Source of the DNA: JABCPE02 sp963521545
GTDB lineage: Bacteria; Bacteroidota; Bacteroidia; Flavobacteriales; Weeksellaceae
Length of the DNA stretch: 40,961 bases
Assembly: GCA_963521545.1 (NCBI GenBank)
Contig: CAUQVP010000005.1
Coordinates: forward strand, 1-40,961
Reading direction: 5' to 3'
The notes under the pieces are model-generated. The model ran no database searches. It had not been told where the DNA came from and saw only the letters and a program-made list of their open reading frames with translations. Below, one piece after another: positions 30,945 to 39,584 of the stretch. Position 1 is the first letter of the stretch; each line of letters begins with the position of its first letter. Both the position numbers and the translations under genes were made by a program.

Positions 30945-31914
30945 TGAAATCATCATCGAGGGCGATAAAACTTGGAAGTTTAATGCCGTTGCAGACTGCA
31001 AGATTGTAGAAGATGTATCTACTCTTACCGACACTTGTGAAATTCAGCTCCCTAAAAAAATAAAGTGGCAGGAAGCTGTTTCCAAGAACGGAAAACCTCC
31101 AATCAAAAGAGGGGATAAAATAACCATCAGACTTGGATATGATGATAATTTAGAAACACGATTTACAGGATTTATCCGCTCGGTAGATGCAAAAGTACCA
31201 ATAACCATAAAATGCGAAGATGGTATGTTTATCTTAAAGTCTCACAAGGTAAAACCAAAGGCTTTTAAAAACGCCTCTCTGCATGAGATTGTGTCTTATC
31301 TATTGGAGGGAACTAATATCAAGTTTCAGCTTATGGATAAGAATATAAAAGTGGGAAACTGGAGACTTACTAAAACTCACGCATCAGAAGAACTGCAGGA
31401 GCTGAAAGAAAAAATGATGCTGTCTTCCTACTTTCGGACAATCAACAAGGAAAGCGTGCTGTATATAGGTTTAGCCTATCCTTTAGACAATCGGAAGAAA
31501 GTAAAATTTATACATGGTAAAAACATTATTGATGAAGATTTTGAATACAGAGATAAAGAAGACATACGGGTAAGATGTGAAGCACAGAGTTTTAATGGCA
31601 AAAAGAAAAAAGTAACCTACGAATATGGAGACAAAGACGGCGACTTGATAAAAATAAGAATGGATGGGCTCACTGAGACTGAATTAAAAAAATACGCTAT
31701 CCAAGCAGTGGAACGATACAAGCAAAGTGGGTTTAAAGGTTCATTTGAAACCTTTGGACAGCCCGAAGTCAGTAAGTGTGATATGGTCGAAATCCATGCA
31801 TCAGATGGAAACAGCGGAGTTTATCTAGTAAAGAAAATAGAGATAGATTTTGGGATGAATGGCTACCGCCAGAAAATAGAACTGGGGCAACCGCTAACGA
31901 TTAACGAGCAATGA
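30928..31914 (+). CDS. Baseplate hub protein, gpD/Mu gp44-like
   Basis: A 328-residue protein with the late-control/hub pattern: KIVEDVSTLTDTCEIQLPKK, RGDKITIRLGYDDNLETRFT, and NASLHEIVSYLLEGTNIKF in the middle. Forms the hub under the tail tube. Its stop overlaps the next start (ATGA). Confidence 0.78.
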   Translation: MLKLCSEIIIEGDKTWKFNAVADCKIVEDVSTLTDTCEIQLPKKIKWQEAVSKNGKPPIKRGDKITIRLGYDDNLETRFTGFIRSVDAKVPITIKCEDGMFILKSHKVKPKAFKNASLHEIVSYLLEGTNIKFQLMDKNIKVGNWRLTKTHASEELQELKEKMMLSSYFRTINKESVLYIGLAYPLDNRKKVKFIHGKNIIDEDFEYRDKEDIRVRCEAQSFNGKKKKVTYEYGDKDGDLIKIRMDGLTETELKKYAIQAVERYKQSGFKGSFETFGQPEVSKCDMVEIHASDGNSGVYLVKKIEIDFGMNGYRQKIELGQPLTINEQ

Positions 31915-32387
31915 AAGAACTTTTACAAAAACTAACCGAAACAGGCGATGAAATTTACGCCAAAATCTGCGAAGTAACATCGGTAGATATAGAAAATCAG
32001 ACGGCAGATTTACAACCGTTGGATGGTTCATCGCAGATTTTAGATGCTTATCTGCAAGTGGCAGAAAATGGTGTTTTTGTAGAGCCTAAAATAGGCAGTT
32101 TAGTGGCTTGTGTGTTTGTGACCAAAGAGACTGCTGTAGTAGTTAATCACTCTGAAATAATGCAGTTTCAAATTAAGATTGAAAAAACAGAGTTCAAGAT
32201 AGATACAGAGGGTTTCCTACTTAAAAAAGAAAACGAAACCTTGGCAAAGCTGATGACCGACCTATTGCAGGAAATCCAGAAAATGAAATTTTTAACTGTT
32301 TCAGGAGGACCTACAACAAAGCTTATCAATCAGCCAAAATTCAAAGAGATAGAAAACCGATTTAAAAAGCTTTTAAAAGAGAATTAA
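31911..32387 (+). CDS. Baseplate spike protein, gpV/Mu gp45-like
   Basis: A 158-residue protein with an OB-like N-terminal domain (DIENQTADLQPLDGSSQILD, then KIGSLVACVFVTKETAVVV), a short beta needle, and a helical end. This is a reduced form of the puncturing spike. Confidence 0.7.
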   Translation: MKELLQKLTETGDEIYAKICEVTSVDIENQTADLQPLDGSSQILDAYLQVAENGVFVEPKIGSLVACVFVTKETAVVVNHSEIMQFQIKIEKTEFKIDTEGFLLKKENETLAKLMTDLLQEIQKMKFLTVSGGPTTKLINQPKFKEIENRFKKLLKEN

Positions 32388-32582
32388 ATGGCACTAAATA
32401 AAGACAGATTAAAGGGCAAAATTAAAAAAGCATGGATGTCTGAAGCAGACAATGAGAATGCAGAAGATTTTCTAGATAAAGTGTGTGAAAAGATAGCAAG
32501 TGCTGTAATTGAAGAAATAAAACAAATCACTATCACGGCCACCTGCACACACGGCCCTGTAAATGTTCAAAAAGTTGAGTAA
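32388..32582 (+). CDS. Small baseplate-region protein
   Basis: A 64-residue protein directly after the spike stop. Mostly helical with a C-terminal beta strand (TITATCTHGPVNV). It starts like a small cap or chaperone of the spike, but no family is recognised. Its stop overlaps the next start (TAATG). Confidence 0.55.
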   Translation: MALNKDRLKGKIKKAWMSEADNENAEDFLDKVCEKIASAVIEEIKQITITATCTHGPVNVQKVE

Positions 32583-32872
32583 TGAAAGATGTTTTGATAA
32601 AAGATTTTGAATTACAGATAGATAATAATGGTGATTTTGAGATAGGCAATGCTGAAAATCAGTCTGTAGAAATGCTCCTGCTGAGTGGACAGGGTGAATG
32701 GAAAGAGCACCCCGAAACAGGATGTGATATTATATCGTCCAAACATGGGAATATAGACCGATTTTTAGACCGAAGAATAAGAGTGCAGTTAGAGGCTGAC
32801 AGCTTCCATATAGAAGCTTTAAAGATAACAGAAAAAGGATTACAGCTCAATGGACAATATAACACAATATAG
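32582..32872 (+). CDS. Baseplate wedge protein, gpW/gp25/Mu gp46-like
   Basis: A 96-residue protein. The N-terminal DFELQIDNNGDFEIGNAENQ and the WKEHPETGCDI segment fit the gp46/W/gp25 family of baseplate wedge proteins. It overlaps the next gene by 23 nt. Confidence 0.75.
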   Translation: MKDVLIKDFELQIDNNGDFEIGNAENQSVEMLLLSGQGEWKEHPETGCDIISSKHGNIDRFLDRRIRVQLEADSFHIEALKITEKGLQLNGQYNTI

Positions 32873-33155
32873 AGTATATGAAAATCAAAGCTGGCTGGAT
32901 ATATCCAATATTTTATATGGAACCTCCGCACACGCTTACAGATTGGCACAAGAAAACAAATCATCTATCACAGAAAATGTGAAAGCAGGAACCCTCATCA
33001 ATTGCCCATTAGATTTACCAAACAACAAATTGGTATTGCTCAGTATGGCATCATATAAGAGCAATCCTGCCACAGCAGTAATAATGCTTCCAGAGGAGGA
33101 AAGATTAGAAGGTATAGGATATTGGGTTATTCAAACAGATTTTAAAGTAAGTTAG
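32850..33155 (+). CDS. Tail protein X, LysM-like
   Basis: A 101-residue protein. YRVYENQSWLDISNILYGTS and AYRLAQENKSSITENVKAG, followed by TLINCPLD, match the LysM-like tail protein X family, which binds glycan or the tube end. It lies between the wedge and J genes. Confidence 0.78.
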   Translation: MDNITQYRVYENQSWLDISNILYGTSAHAYRLAQENKSSITENVKAGTLINCPLDLPNNKLVLLSMASYKSNPATAVIMLPEEERLEGIGYWVIQTDFKVS

Positions 33156-33158
33156 AAA

Positions 33159-33998
33159 ATGGCACGAAGTATAGAACAAATCAACAACGAGATAATTAAA
33201 GCCAAAGAGTCAGAACCTGCTCTTGCAGGGCTTACCTCCACCAGCAAGGTGGCGATATGGAGGCTTTGGGCATACATCACAGCATTTGTGATTTATACCT
33301 TAGAGTTGATTTTTGACCAGCACAAGGCGGAAGTCTTAGATGCCTTAACTCAACTAAAGCCCCACACGGCACGCTGGTACAGAAACAAGGCATTAGCCTT
33401 TCAGTATGGATTTGATTTAATTCCAGATACCGATAAATTCAATAATCAAGGATTTACCGAAGACCAGATTTCGGCTTCTAAGATTGTCAAATTTTCTGCG
33501 GTTACCGAAGCAGACACAGAGAGCCGTCTCATTGTCAAGATTGCCACTGAACAAGGCGGAGAGCTTCAGCCGATAGGTGTTAGACAAAAAGCATCTTTTG
33601 ATGCTTACATGAACGAAATCAAAGATGCAGGGGTAAGAATTACGGTCATCAACTACCTACCTGATATTCTCAAGCTACAGATGAAAATCTACCGAGACCC
33701 TTTGGTTTTGGATGAAAATGGGCAAAGCATTATCACAGGGAAAAAGCCCGTGGAGGATGCTATTAAAGAATATTTGAAAAACCTGCCTTTTGACGGAGAA
33801 TTAGTCCTCGCACACTTGGTGGATGCTCTCCAGCAGGTAGAAGGCGTAAGGATTCCGCATATCATTTTGGCTGAAAGTAAATGGATAGATGCAGGAGTGA
33901 ATGATTACGGAGGTTACGAGACCATAGAGGTTAAGAAAATCCCTGTTTCGGGATATTTCAAAATTGAAAACTTTAACAACATTGAGTATGTGGTTTAA
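33159..33998 (+). CDS. Baseplate J-like protein, Mu gp47-like
   Basis: A 279-residue baseplate wedge protein. It begins MARSIEQINNEIIKAKESEP, has ITVINYLPDILKLQMKIYRD, and ends VKKIPVSGYFKIE, typical of gpJ-like proteins. It overlaps the next gene by 11 nt. Confidence 0.78.
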   Translation: MARSIEQINNEIIKAKESEPALAGLTSTSKVAIWRLWAYITAFVIYTLELIFDQHKAEVLDALTQLKPHTARWYRNKALAFQYGFDLIPDTDKFNNQGFTEDQISASKIVKFSAVTEADTESRLIVKIATEQGGELQPIGVRQKASFDAYMNEIKDAGVRITVINYLPDILKLQMKIYRDPLVLDENGQSIITGKKPVEDAIKEYLKNLPFDGELVLAHLVDALQQVEGVRIPHIILAESKWIDAGVNDYGGYETIEVKKIPVSGYFKIENFNNIEYVV

Positions 33999-34449
33999 TT
34001 TAGATATTCCAAAGCTCACGAGCTTACTTACTCCTACTTTCCTCCGCAAGGAAAAACTCTCGGCATGGCTTCGTGCACTTCATTATCCTTTGATAAAGAT
34101 AGCCGATGATTTCAATGTAAACCGAAATGCTAACCTCTACAACATTGCCCACAATGGGCAGGTGTGCTACCTCCGTGCGGCACTCAACGATAAGTTTGAC
34201 ATCAGTCAAAGGCGGATAAAAATAGCAGAGGGAAATCGATACAAGAGGCAGTACATCTACACAGATGGCGAGAAAAAGCCTAAGTATTTAGGGGTAATGT
34301 ACCTTCGGGATGATGCAGACTATGGCGATACGGGAGTAGATTTTATCGTACTGATTCCTGTGGGACTGCAGTATAATGATTACGAAATGCGCTACATCAT
34401 TGACTTTTACAAATTAGCCTCAAAAAGATACAAGATAGAAACTTATTAA
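33988..34449 (+). CDS. Tail protein I-like, Mu gp48-like position
   Basis: A 153-residue protein; the ATG at 33988 (MWFNLDIPKLTSLLTP) inside the J stop is preferred over an ATG at 33964. LRALHYPLIKIADDFNVNRN suits a baseplate protein linking J to the fibres. Family membership is inferred from order. Confidence 0.62.
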   Translation: MWFNLDIPKLTSLLTPTFLRKEKLSAWLRALHYPLIKIADDFNVNRNANLYNIAHNGQVCYLRAALNDKFDISQRRIKIAEGNRYKRQYIYTDGEKKPKYLGVMYLRDDADYGDTGVDFIVLIPVGLQYNDYEMRYIIDFYKLASKRYKIETY

Positions 34450-34473
34450 AATGAAAACAGACATTATAGCAGT

Positions 34474-35331
34474 ATGAATAAATTAAATTTCAATCAGACA
34501 GGAGGATTCCCAATGTCTACTAACATATTGGATGCAGTGCAGACGGCTTACACACTGTTTAACCACTTGGGAAGCCTCGCGGGAGAACTGGTCATCATTT
34601 CGGGCTGTGTCATTACAGGAAATACAGTGAGCGATGGTGCGGTATACATTAACGGCGAACTTTTAGAGTTCAAAGGCGGAAGTATCTCAACAAGTGTGGT
34701 TATCAAGGAAGAAACTGAAAGCAGAGTATTTGAAGACGGGGCAACAAAGCCAGTCATCTACAAAAGATACGCAGGGTTCGGAAGTTCTACACCAGAGAAA
34801 ACCTTTAAATGGGAAGACTTTAAGCGGGTGGAAAATCTCATTGAAAACACCAGAAAAAACGCCGATTTTGAGAAAAGAATTAAAGCTCTTGAAAACAAGA
34901 AAAGCCCTGTGCCGATTGGCTTAATTGCCATTTGGGGTAAACCAGCCAGCGAACCTATACCAGAGGGCTGGAAAGAGTGCACCGACCTGCGGGGAAGAAT
35001 GCCTCTAGGCTGGAATCCAGACGATGAAGACTTTAAGGAACTTCTTAAAAATGATGGAGAAAAGGCACACCAGCTTAAAGTTCAAGAACTTCCTGCTCAC
35101 AGACACAACACCATAAGTAATGCCCATGGAAATGGCTCACAGCGTAATTATGCAAATGGTCTTTACACTGCAATGGTTAATCAGGACAACGGAAAGGATG
35201 ATTATATGCTTTCGGGAACATCTGTGGAGCCTAATATAGCCCCTTCAAGTGAAGCAGGAGGCAATCAGCCTCACAACAATATGCCTCCTTACAGAATTAT
35301 TAAGTTCATCGAGTTTATAGGGTTTGATTAA
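34474..35331 (+). CDS. Tail fibre/collar-domain protein
   Basis: A 285-residue receptor-side protein. The C-terminal ~150 residues are a tail-collar-like domain: IPEGWKECTDLRGRMPLGWN, VQELPAHRHN, and the terminal GGNQPHNNMPPYRIIKFIEF. The N-terminal part is a beta-rich attachment domain. Confidence 0.8.
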   Translation: MNKLNFNQTGGFPMSTNILDAVQTAYTLFNHLGSLAGELVIISGCVITGNTVSDGAVYINGELLEFKGGSISTSVVIKEETESRVFEDGATKPVIYKRYAGFGSSTPEKTFKWEDFKRVENLIENTRKNADFEKRIKALENKKSPVPIGLIAIWGKPASEPIPEGWKECTDLRGRMPLGWNPDDEDFKELLKNDGEKAHQLKVQELPAHRHNTISNAHGNGSQRNYANGLYTAMVNQDNGKDDYMLSGTSVEPNIAPSSEAGGNQPHNNMPPYRIIKFIEFIGFD

Positions 35332-35342
35332 AATTTAAGATT

Positions 35343-38126
35343 ATGGCACAAACAGCGATAAATACAATAAAACAGTGGTTTAAAACAGGCTCTAAGCCTA
35401 CACAGGAGCAGTTTTGGAGTTGGATGGATTCATACCTGCATAAGGATGAGATGATATCACAGGACAAAATCCAAAACCTTAGCACCACGCTCTCAAGTAA
35501 GGCAGATGCTGACCAATTAGCCAATAAAGCTAACGCAGATGCTTCTGGTATGACTGATTTACAAGCTCAAGCGTGGGTTACATTATTAAAACCGCACCTA
35601 CCAACTAGTAGCACATACACCAAAAATGAGATTAACGAAAAGTTAGCTAAAATAACTTTCAGAACTATCGTAGATGATAATGGAAGCACTTATATACCTC
35701 AGCCTATCTCATTTTTACAATTAGGCTCAGACCCAAACTCTAATATAGGTAGTCCTAATGGAGAGATAGGTATGCTTAATTGGAACATGTATTGGGGTAA
35801 CTACAATAAGGGTAATACAGGTAGGTTTAACCTGTTGTTGGGAGTTAATAACTCTACTTCTAATGATGGTTCAAATAACACTATTTTAGGTCACTATGCA
35901 TTTAATGTGAGTAAGAAAGGTAACGATAATGTTATCATAGGTATGAATGCTGCATCTAAGTTACTAGCAGGTTACAGCTTAACCCTATTAGGAGCAGGAG
36001 CAGGAGGAAACCTCAGCAATGAGGATAGAACCTTAGATGACCTTAAACAGATTTCTCCTGTTTTTGAGGAATATATTACAGGTAGAATAGGGATAGGAGA
36101 CTCATTTGGATATGACAAGAAAACAGGTAAATTAAGTAGCTCTAATTCAGTATATGTAGGTTACAATGTAGGTAATGTGTTCAATGGAAATACAGCAGGA
36201 GCAACTACAACTATTGGGTCTATTTGGATTGGTGCTAATGCAGGAGGAGGTGTTCAGTATAGAGACTATAACAATGTCGTAATAGGTAATTTCTTCTGGG
36301 CTCACGGACACCTAAGATTATATAACTCAGTTATATTAGGTAACCATATAGATTTGAAGTATAACCGAGATAATGTTTTAGCTATCCATAACTCAGCTAC
36401 TAAGAGGTGTGAAGTCGCAAATGCCTTAATCTACGGAGAGTTTGATAACAGAAAGCTGGTAATCAATGGTAGCCTTACTTTAAATGTTAAGTATGTTCAA
36501 GAAGAGGCTAATCTGGATACAGCTAAAGCGTTAGTCATCGGCACAGATGGTCTAATCAAGAGTGTGCCTATAAGCAGTATAAAGGGAAGTGGGACACCTA
36601 CACCTGTTCCAAATGCTGTAAATAAGTTAGCAGGTAAAAAGATTTCTGTAATCGGAGATAGTATTTCTAATTTTGGGGATACTTCATCAGAATATAAAAC
36701 TGCAACAGGATACAGCTTTGATGATATTTGGGTGGGTCAATTACTTTCTATGACAGGCGGTATTAAAGGCACTATTGATGCAAGGTCTGGCTCACTTGTT
36801 CAAGGGAATAATGACCCTCACGGCTTTGCTTTGAAGAGGTCAAGAGTAGTAGACCAAGAGAGTGATTACATTTTCATCTTGATGGGAGCTAATGACCAAA
36901 GATTAGAGCAACACCCAACTACACCAAGACCACTCGGCGAGATTAAACCTAAGGGAAGTTTAGGGTCTATAACAGATGCCTCAAACCCTAACTTCAACAC
37001 ATTTACAGGTGCATATCAACTTGCATTAGAGGATATGTTAGGACACTACAAGAGGGCTAACATTGTCTTAATGACACCTTTGAAATCCTTTAATGCAGGT
37101 TCAACTGATGATATGAACAAGGGTTCAGATAGGTTTGCAGAGCGAGTGATAGAATTGGCTAAATTCTATGGAGTTAAGTGGATTGACACAAGAGAGACAG
37201 GATTTAACAACTACAATCATGATTTGTTCTACATTGATGGTCTGCATCCTAATAAAGCTGGGCATAAAATCTTAGCTCAACTTGTAGTAGACAAGATATT
37301 AGAATTTGGAGTTGTAGCAGGAGGTAGTGGAGGCACTAATGGATACAGCAAAGCAGAAGTAGATACTAAGCTGAATGACCTTACTATCGGAGTAGGAAAC
37401 TTAGCGAGAAATTCAGCTGCACCTATGTTTAGCCCTAACTCAGAGGGAACAGGTAATGCACAAGTTATGTCTGATAGAACAGGCTATTTTGTTAGATATA
37501 CACCAGCTTCTGGAAAGAGTGTCGGAGTTTATGGATTTAACATGAATGCTGAGGAGGGTATCCCAAATACAAATAAAGGTGGGTATACTATTTCAATGGA
37601 TTTCAGACATGCTCATACAGAAAATGTTACTATCTGGGGGCAATCCATACCACCTAATACTTGGGTAAGAGTAAAAAGAGAGGGCTGGACTAACGAGACT
37701 GATTGGGTAGGATTTAACATACCTGTGCCTAATTTAGCAGTTGATGTTAGAAATTATAAGATTGAGAGAGGTACTAAGGCAACAGATTGGACACCCCACA
37801 TATCCGAGTTGAAATTAGGAGTTTCAGAGCATATGATAGATAACTTTTTCTATTGGTCTGATGCCCTAAGTATATCCAGAAAAGGGGCAACAGGAGATGA
37901 ACTGAACACTGTTTTAATTAAGAATATCCCAAACATAGAGAATATTATAGAAGTTCAAGAATTGACTATAATCTATAATAATGGGACATTCTTTAGAGCT
38001 GCTAATCCAAATAACCAGCTAATTACGCACAATGGAGCTAAGTACTTCGCTATGCCAGAGTTAGCTCCTGTTTTAACTAAAAAAGGCGGAATTAAAAAGG
38101 TATATATTAAAGCTTTATTGAAATAA
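35343..38126 (+). CDS. Long tail fibre with SGNH/GDSL esterase domain
   Basis: A 927-residue fibre. The N-terminal ~60 residues attach to the baseplate. Residues ~120-400 are glycine- and asparagine-rich repeats (GNDNVIIGMNA, NNVVIGNF), probably a beta-helix. Residues ~430-650 are an SGNH hydrolase: GDS at 438-440, GAND at 515-518, DGLH at 632-635. This would deacetylate a surface polysaccharide at adsorption. A C-terminal beta-sandwich receptor domain follows. Codons are more A/T-ending than in the structural genes before it, which hints at exchange. Confidence 0.83.
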   Translation: MAQTAINTIKQWFKTGSKPTQEQFWSWMDSYLHKDEMISQDKIQNLSTTLSSKADADQLANKANADASGMTDLQAQAWVTLLKPHLPTSSTYTKNEINEKLAKITFRTIVDDNGSTYIPQPISFLQLGSDPNSNIGSPNGEIGMLNWNMYWGNYNKGNTGRFNLLLGVNNSTSNDGSNNTILGHYAFNVSKKGNDNVIIGMNAASKLLAGYSLTLLGAGAGGNLSNEDRTLDDLKQISPVFEEYITGRIGIGDSFGYDKKTGKLSSSNSVYVGYNVGNVFNGNTAGATTTIGSIWIGANAGGGVQYRDYNNVVIGNFFWAHGHLRLYNSVILGNHIDLKYNRDNVLAIHNSATKRCEVANALIYGEFDNRKLVINGSLTLNVKYVQEEANLDTAKALVIGTDGLIKSVPISSIKGSGTPTPVPNAVNKLAGKKISVIGDSISNFGDTSSEYKTATGYSFDDIWVGQLLSMTGGIKGTIDARSGSLVQGNNDPHGFALKRSRVVDQESDYIFILMGANDQRLEQHPTTPRPLGEIKPKGSLGSITDASNPNFNTFTGAYQLALEDMLGHYKRANIVLMTPLKSFNAGSTDDMNKGSDRFAERVIELAKFYGVKWIDTRETGFNNYNHDLFYIDGLHPNKAGHKILAQLVVDKILEFGVVAGGSGGTNGYSKAEVDTKLNDLTIGVGNLARNSAAPMFSPNSEGTGNAQVMSDRTGYFVRYTPASGKSVGVYGFNMNAEEGIPNTNKGGYTISMDFRHAHTENVTIWGQSIPPNTWVRVKREGWTNETDWVGFNIPVPNLAVDVRNYKIERGTKATDWTPHISELKLGVSEHMIDNFFYWSDALSISRKGATGDELNTVLIKNIPNIENIIEVQELTIIYNNGTFFRAANPNNQLITHNGAKYFAMPELAPVLTKKGGIKKVYIKALLK

Positions 38127-38127
38127 T

Positions 38128-38154
38128 ACTTAAAAGACTTAAAAGACTTAAAAT
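38128..38154 (+). repeat. Three tandem 9-bp repeats before the holin
   Basis: ACTTAAAAG occurs twice, then ACTTAAAAT. It sits in the short gap before the holin ATG, where copy-number changes could alter the spacing of the translation start. Confidence 0.6.
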
Positions 38155-38162
38155 AAAAAATT

Positions 38163-38636
38163 ATGATTATAGATTATTTAGAAGGAGATTATAAAACACT
38201 TATAACCACTTTGTTTGTGGTGTGTTTTACTTGGATCGTGGTTATTGTAGCAATGCTCATTGACCTTTATTTTGGGGTAAAGAAAGCCAAAGAACTGGGC
38301 GAGGCGACCAGCTCGGAGGGGTTCAGAAGAACTATTAACAAAGCAACCTATTATTTTGCTTTGATGGGCTTTGCTTTCCTGTTTGACATCTTTGATGTAG
38401 TAACGCCCTATTTCTTTCCTCATCCGCTCGGAAGTGTGCCATTTGTAAGTATTTTCGTGGCGTTAGGGCTTGTATTTACCGAAGCAAAATCAGTAAGAGA
38501 AAAAGCCGAAGATAAAGCCCGAAGACGAACCGATGAGAGCTTCAGAAAGATGCTGGAACTTATGCAGAACAGAGAAGATGTAATGAGAGAAATAGCAGAC
38601 CATCTCAAAAAAGAAAGACAGAAACAAGAAAAATAA
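38163..38636 (+). CDS. Phage holin
   Basis: A 157-residue inner-membrane protein. A strong TM (TTLFVVCFTWIVVIVAMLID) is followed by the holin-family GVKKAKELGEATSSEGFRRT turn, two more hydrophobic segments (about 60-80 and 90-105), and a long charged coiled-coil tail. This resembles the Phage_holin_4 type. It times lysis by releasing the endolysin. Confidence 0.82.
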   Translation: MIIDYLEGDYKTLITTLFVVCFTWIVVIVAMLIDLYFGVKKAKELGEATSSEGFRRTINKATYYFALMGFAFLFDIFDVVTPYFFPHPLGSVPFVSIFVALGLVFTEAKSVREKAEDKARRRTDESFRKMLELMQNREDVMREIADHLKKERQKQEK

Positions 38637-38638
38637 AA

Positions 38639-38776
38639 ATCCTCTGGAGGATAAGGGTTAAAAAAATGTCCTCCGCTTTAAAAAGTAGTTCCCCAACTAT
38701 AAATTTTAAACATGAGCACAAGGCTACGGAGGACAATAAGTCTTCTGTTGCCTTGTGCTTTTATATAGTTGGGGAA
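38639..38776 (+). ncRNA. Structured RNA element before the right-end enzyme gene
   Basis: P1 is a perfect 13-bp stem (TTCCCCAACTATA 38689-38701 with 38764-38776). Inside it P2 is a 10-bp stem (AGCACAAGGC 38715-38724 with 38750-38759). Within P2, CGGAGGAC (38727-38734) can pair with GTCTTCTG (38740-38747). The same strand is also the exact complement of TGTCCTCCG (38667-38675), which in turn can pair with GGAGGA (38646-38651). This is a chain of mutually exclusive pairings, as in attenuators. A 42-codon frame (38666-38794) also crosses it. Confidence 0.65.
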
Positions 38777-38818
38777 TGCAAATATAGAAACTAATAACGA
38801 CAAATAAAACTAATAACT

Positions 38819-39457
38819 ATGAAAAACAAATATTATCAAATTTTAGAGAAAATCTTAAAAAAGGGCAAAGTTCAGAATAACAAGAAAGGGAATATTAAGT
38901 ATCTCTTGGATGAACAGTTAAAACTCTACCCATCGGATTTATTAGAGATTTTTGAGGGGCATCAAATTGCTAGGAATAAACTAAAAACAGAACTTCAACT
39001 ATTCCAGAACGGTGAAAGATTGACCGAAAAATACCGAGAAGCAGGTATCAGCTGGTGGGATTACTGCGGACCTATGCTGGTAAATTCTTACCCAACTTAC
39101 TTTGAGCAGTTACCACCTCTCATTGCGAAAATCAACAAAGAAAAACGCAACAGCAAGAACTATGTGCTGTTTTTGGGCAGGAACGATACAGAGACCAATC
39201 AACAGCCCTGCTTATCATTGATTCAGTTTCAAATAGATAATGGAAAGCTGGTAATATCTGCATATCAGCGTTCCAGCGATGCCTCATTAGGGCTTCCTGC
39301 TGACCTTTACCACTTGTATTTAATCAGCAGACAAATTGATTTGCCTTTGAAATCTATTACACTAACACTCGGAAATGTTCATATTTACGAGAATAACATA
39401 GATAGTACCAAGAGGCTGTTAAAGGGTGAAAAAGTGTCGTTTGAATTGAATGTGTGA
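38819..39457 (+). CDS. Thymidylate-synthase-fold enzyme, predicted dCMP-type
   Basis: A 212-residue TS-family protein, shorter than ThyA (264). Nucleophile Cys131 lies in QQPCLSLIQF, with the next His replaced by Leu. The phosphate/substrate motif is YQRSSDASLGLPADLY (Arg151, Ser152, Asp154), and GNVHIYENN supplies His188 and Tyr190. The residue equal to E. coli ThyA Asn177 is Asp162; Asp here marks dCMP hydroxymethylases/methylases. The ThyA Arg21 loop is not conserved. It is the last phage gene, where Mu has mom, so a role in modified cytosine is plausible but unproven. Confidence 0.72.
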   Translation: MKNKYYQILEKILKKGKVQNNKKGNIKYLLDEQLKLYPSDLLEIFEGHQIARNKLKTELQLFQNGERLTEKYREAGISWWDYCGPMLVNSYPTYFEQLPPLIAKINKEKRNSKNYVLFLGRNDTETNQQPCLSLIQFQIDNGKLVISAYQRSSDASLGLPADLYHLYLISRQIDLPLKSITLTLGNVHIYENNIDSTKRLLKGEKVSFELNV

Positions 39458-39493
39458 TTAAACATTCTTTAAATAGGTTTTAATACCACATTA

Positions 39494-39520
39494 AAAAAGC
39501 AGTCAATCAGACTGCTTTTT
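39494..39520. terminator. Bidirectional terminator at the right end
   Basis: AAAAAGCAGTC / GACTGCTTTTT, an 11-bp stem with loop AATCA. A and T flanks let it stop phage transcription rightward and host transporter transcription leftward. Confidence 0.88.
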
Positions 39521-39542
39521 CTATCTTTGCGATGTTAAAATT

Positions 39543-39562
39543 TTTTGGACATTTCGTTTTGC
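39543..39562 (-). repeat. Transposase binding site R2 (predicted)
   Basis: TTTTGGACATTTCGTTTTGC, sharing GACATTTCGTTTTG with R1, offset by exactly 22 nt, the same offset as the adjacent MuA sites at the Mu right end. Confidence 0.8.
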
Positions 39563-39564
39563 CA

Positions 39565-39584
39565 TTTTAGACATTTCGTTTTGT
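39565..39584 (-). repeat. Transposase binding site R1 (predicted)
   Basis: TTTTAGACATTTCGTTTTGT; the reverse complement matches L1 at 18 of 20 positions. It lies 8 nt from the inferred right terminus. Confidence 0.8.

Noticed and set aside
35343..38126. Diversity-generating retroelement target in the fibre gene
   Set aside because: No reverse transcriptase and no template/variable repeat pair is visible.
39522..39533. TATCTTTGCGAT as an outward promoter at the right end
   Set aside because: It repeats the middle-promoter -7 region exactly, but no -33 element is present and the upstream part is a terminator hairpin; too weak to list as a feature.
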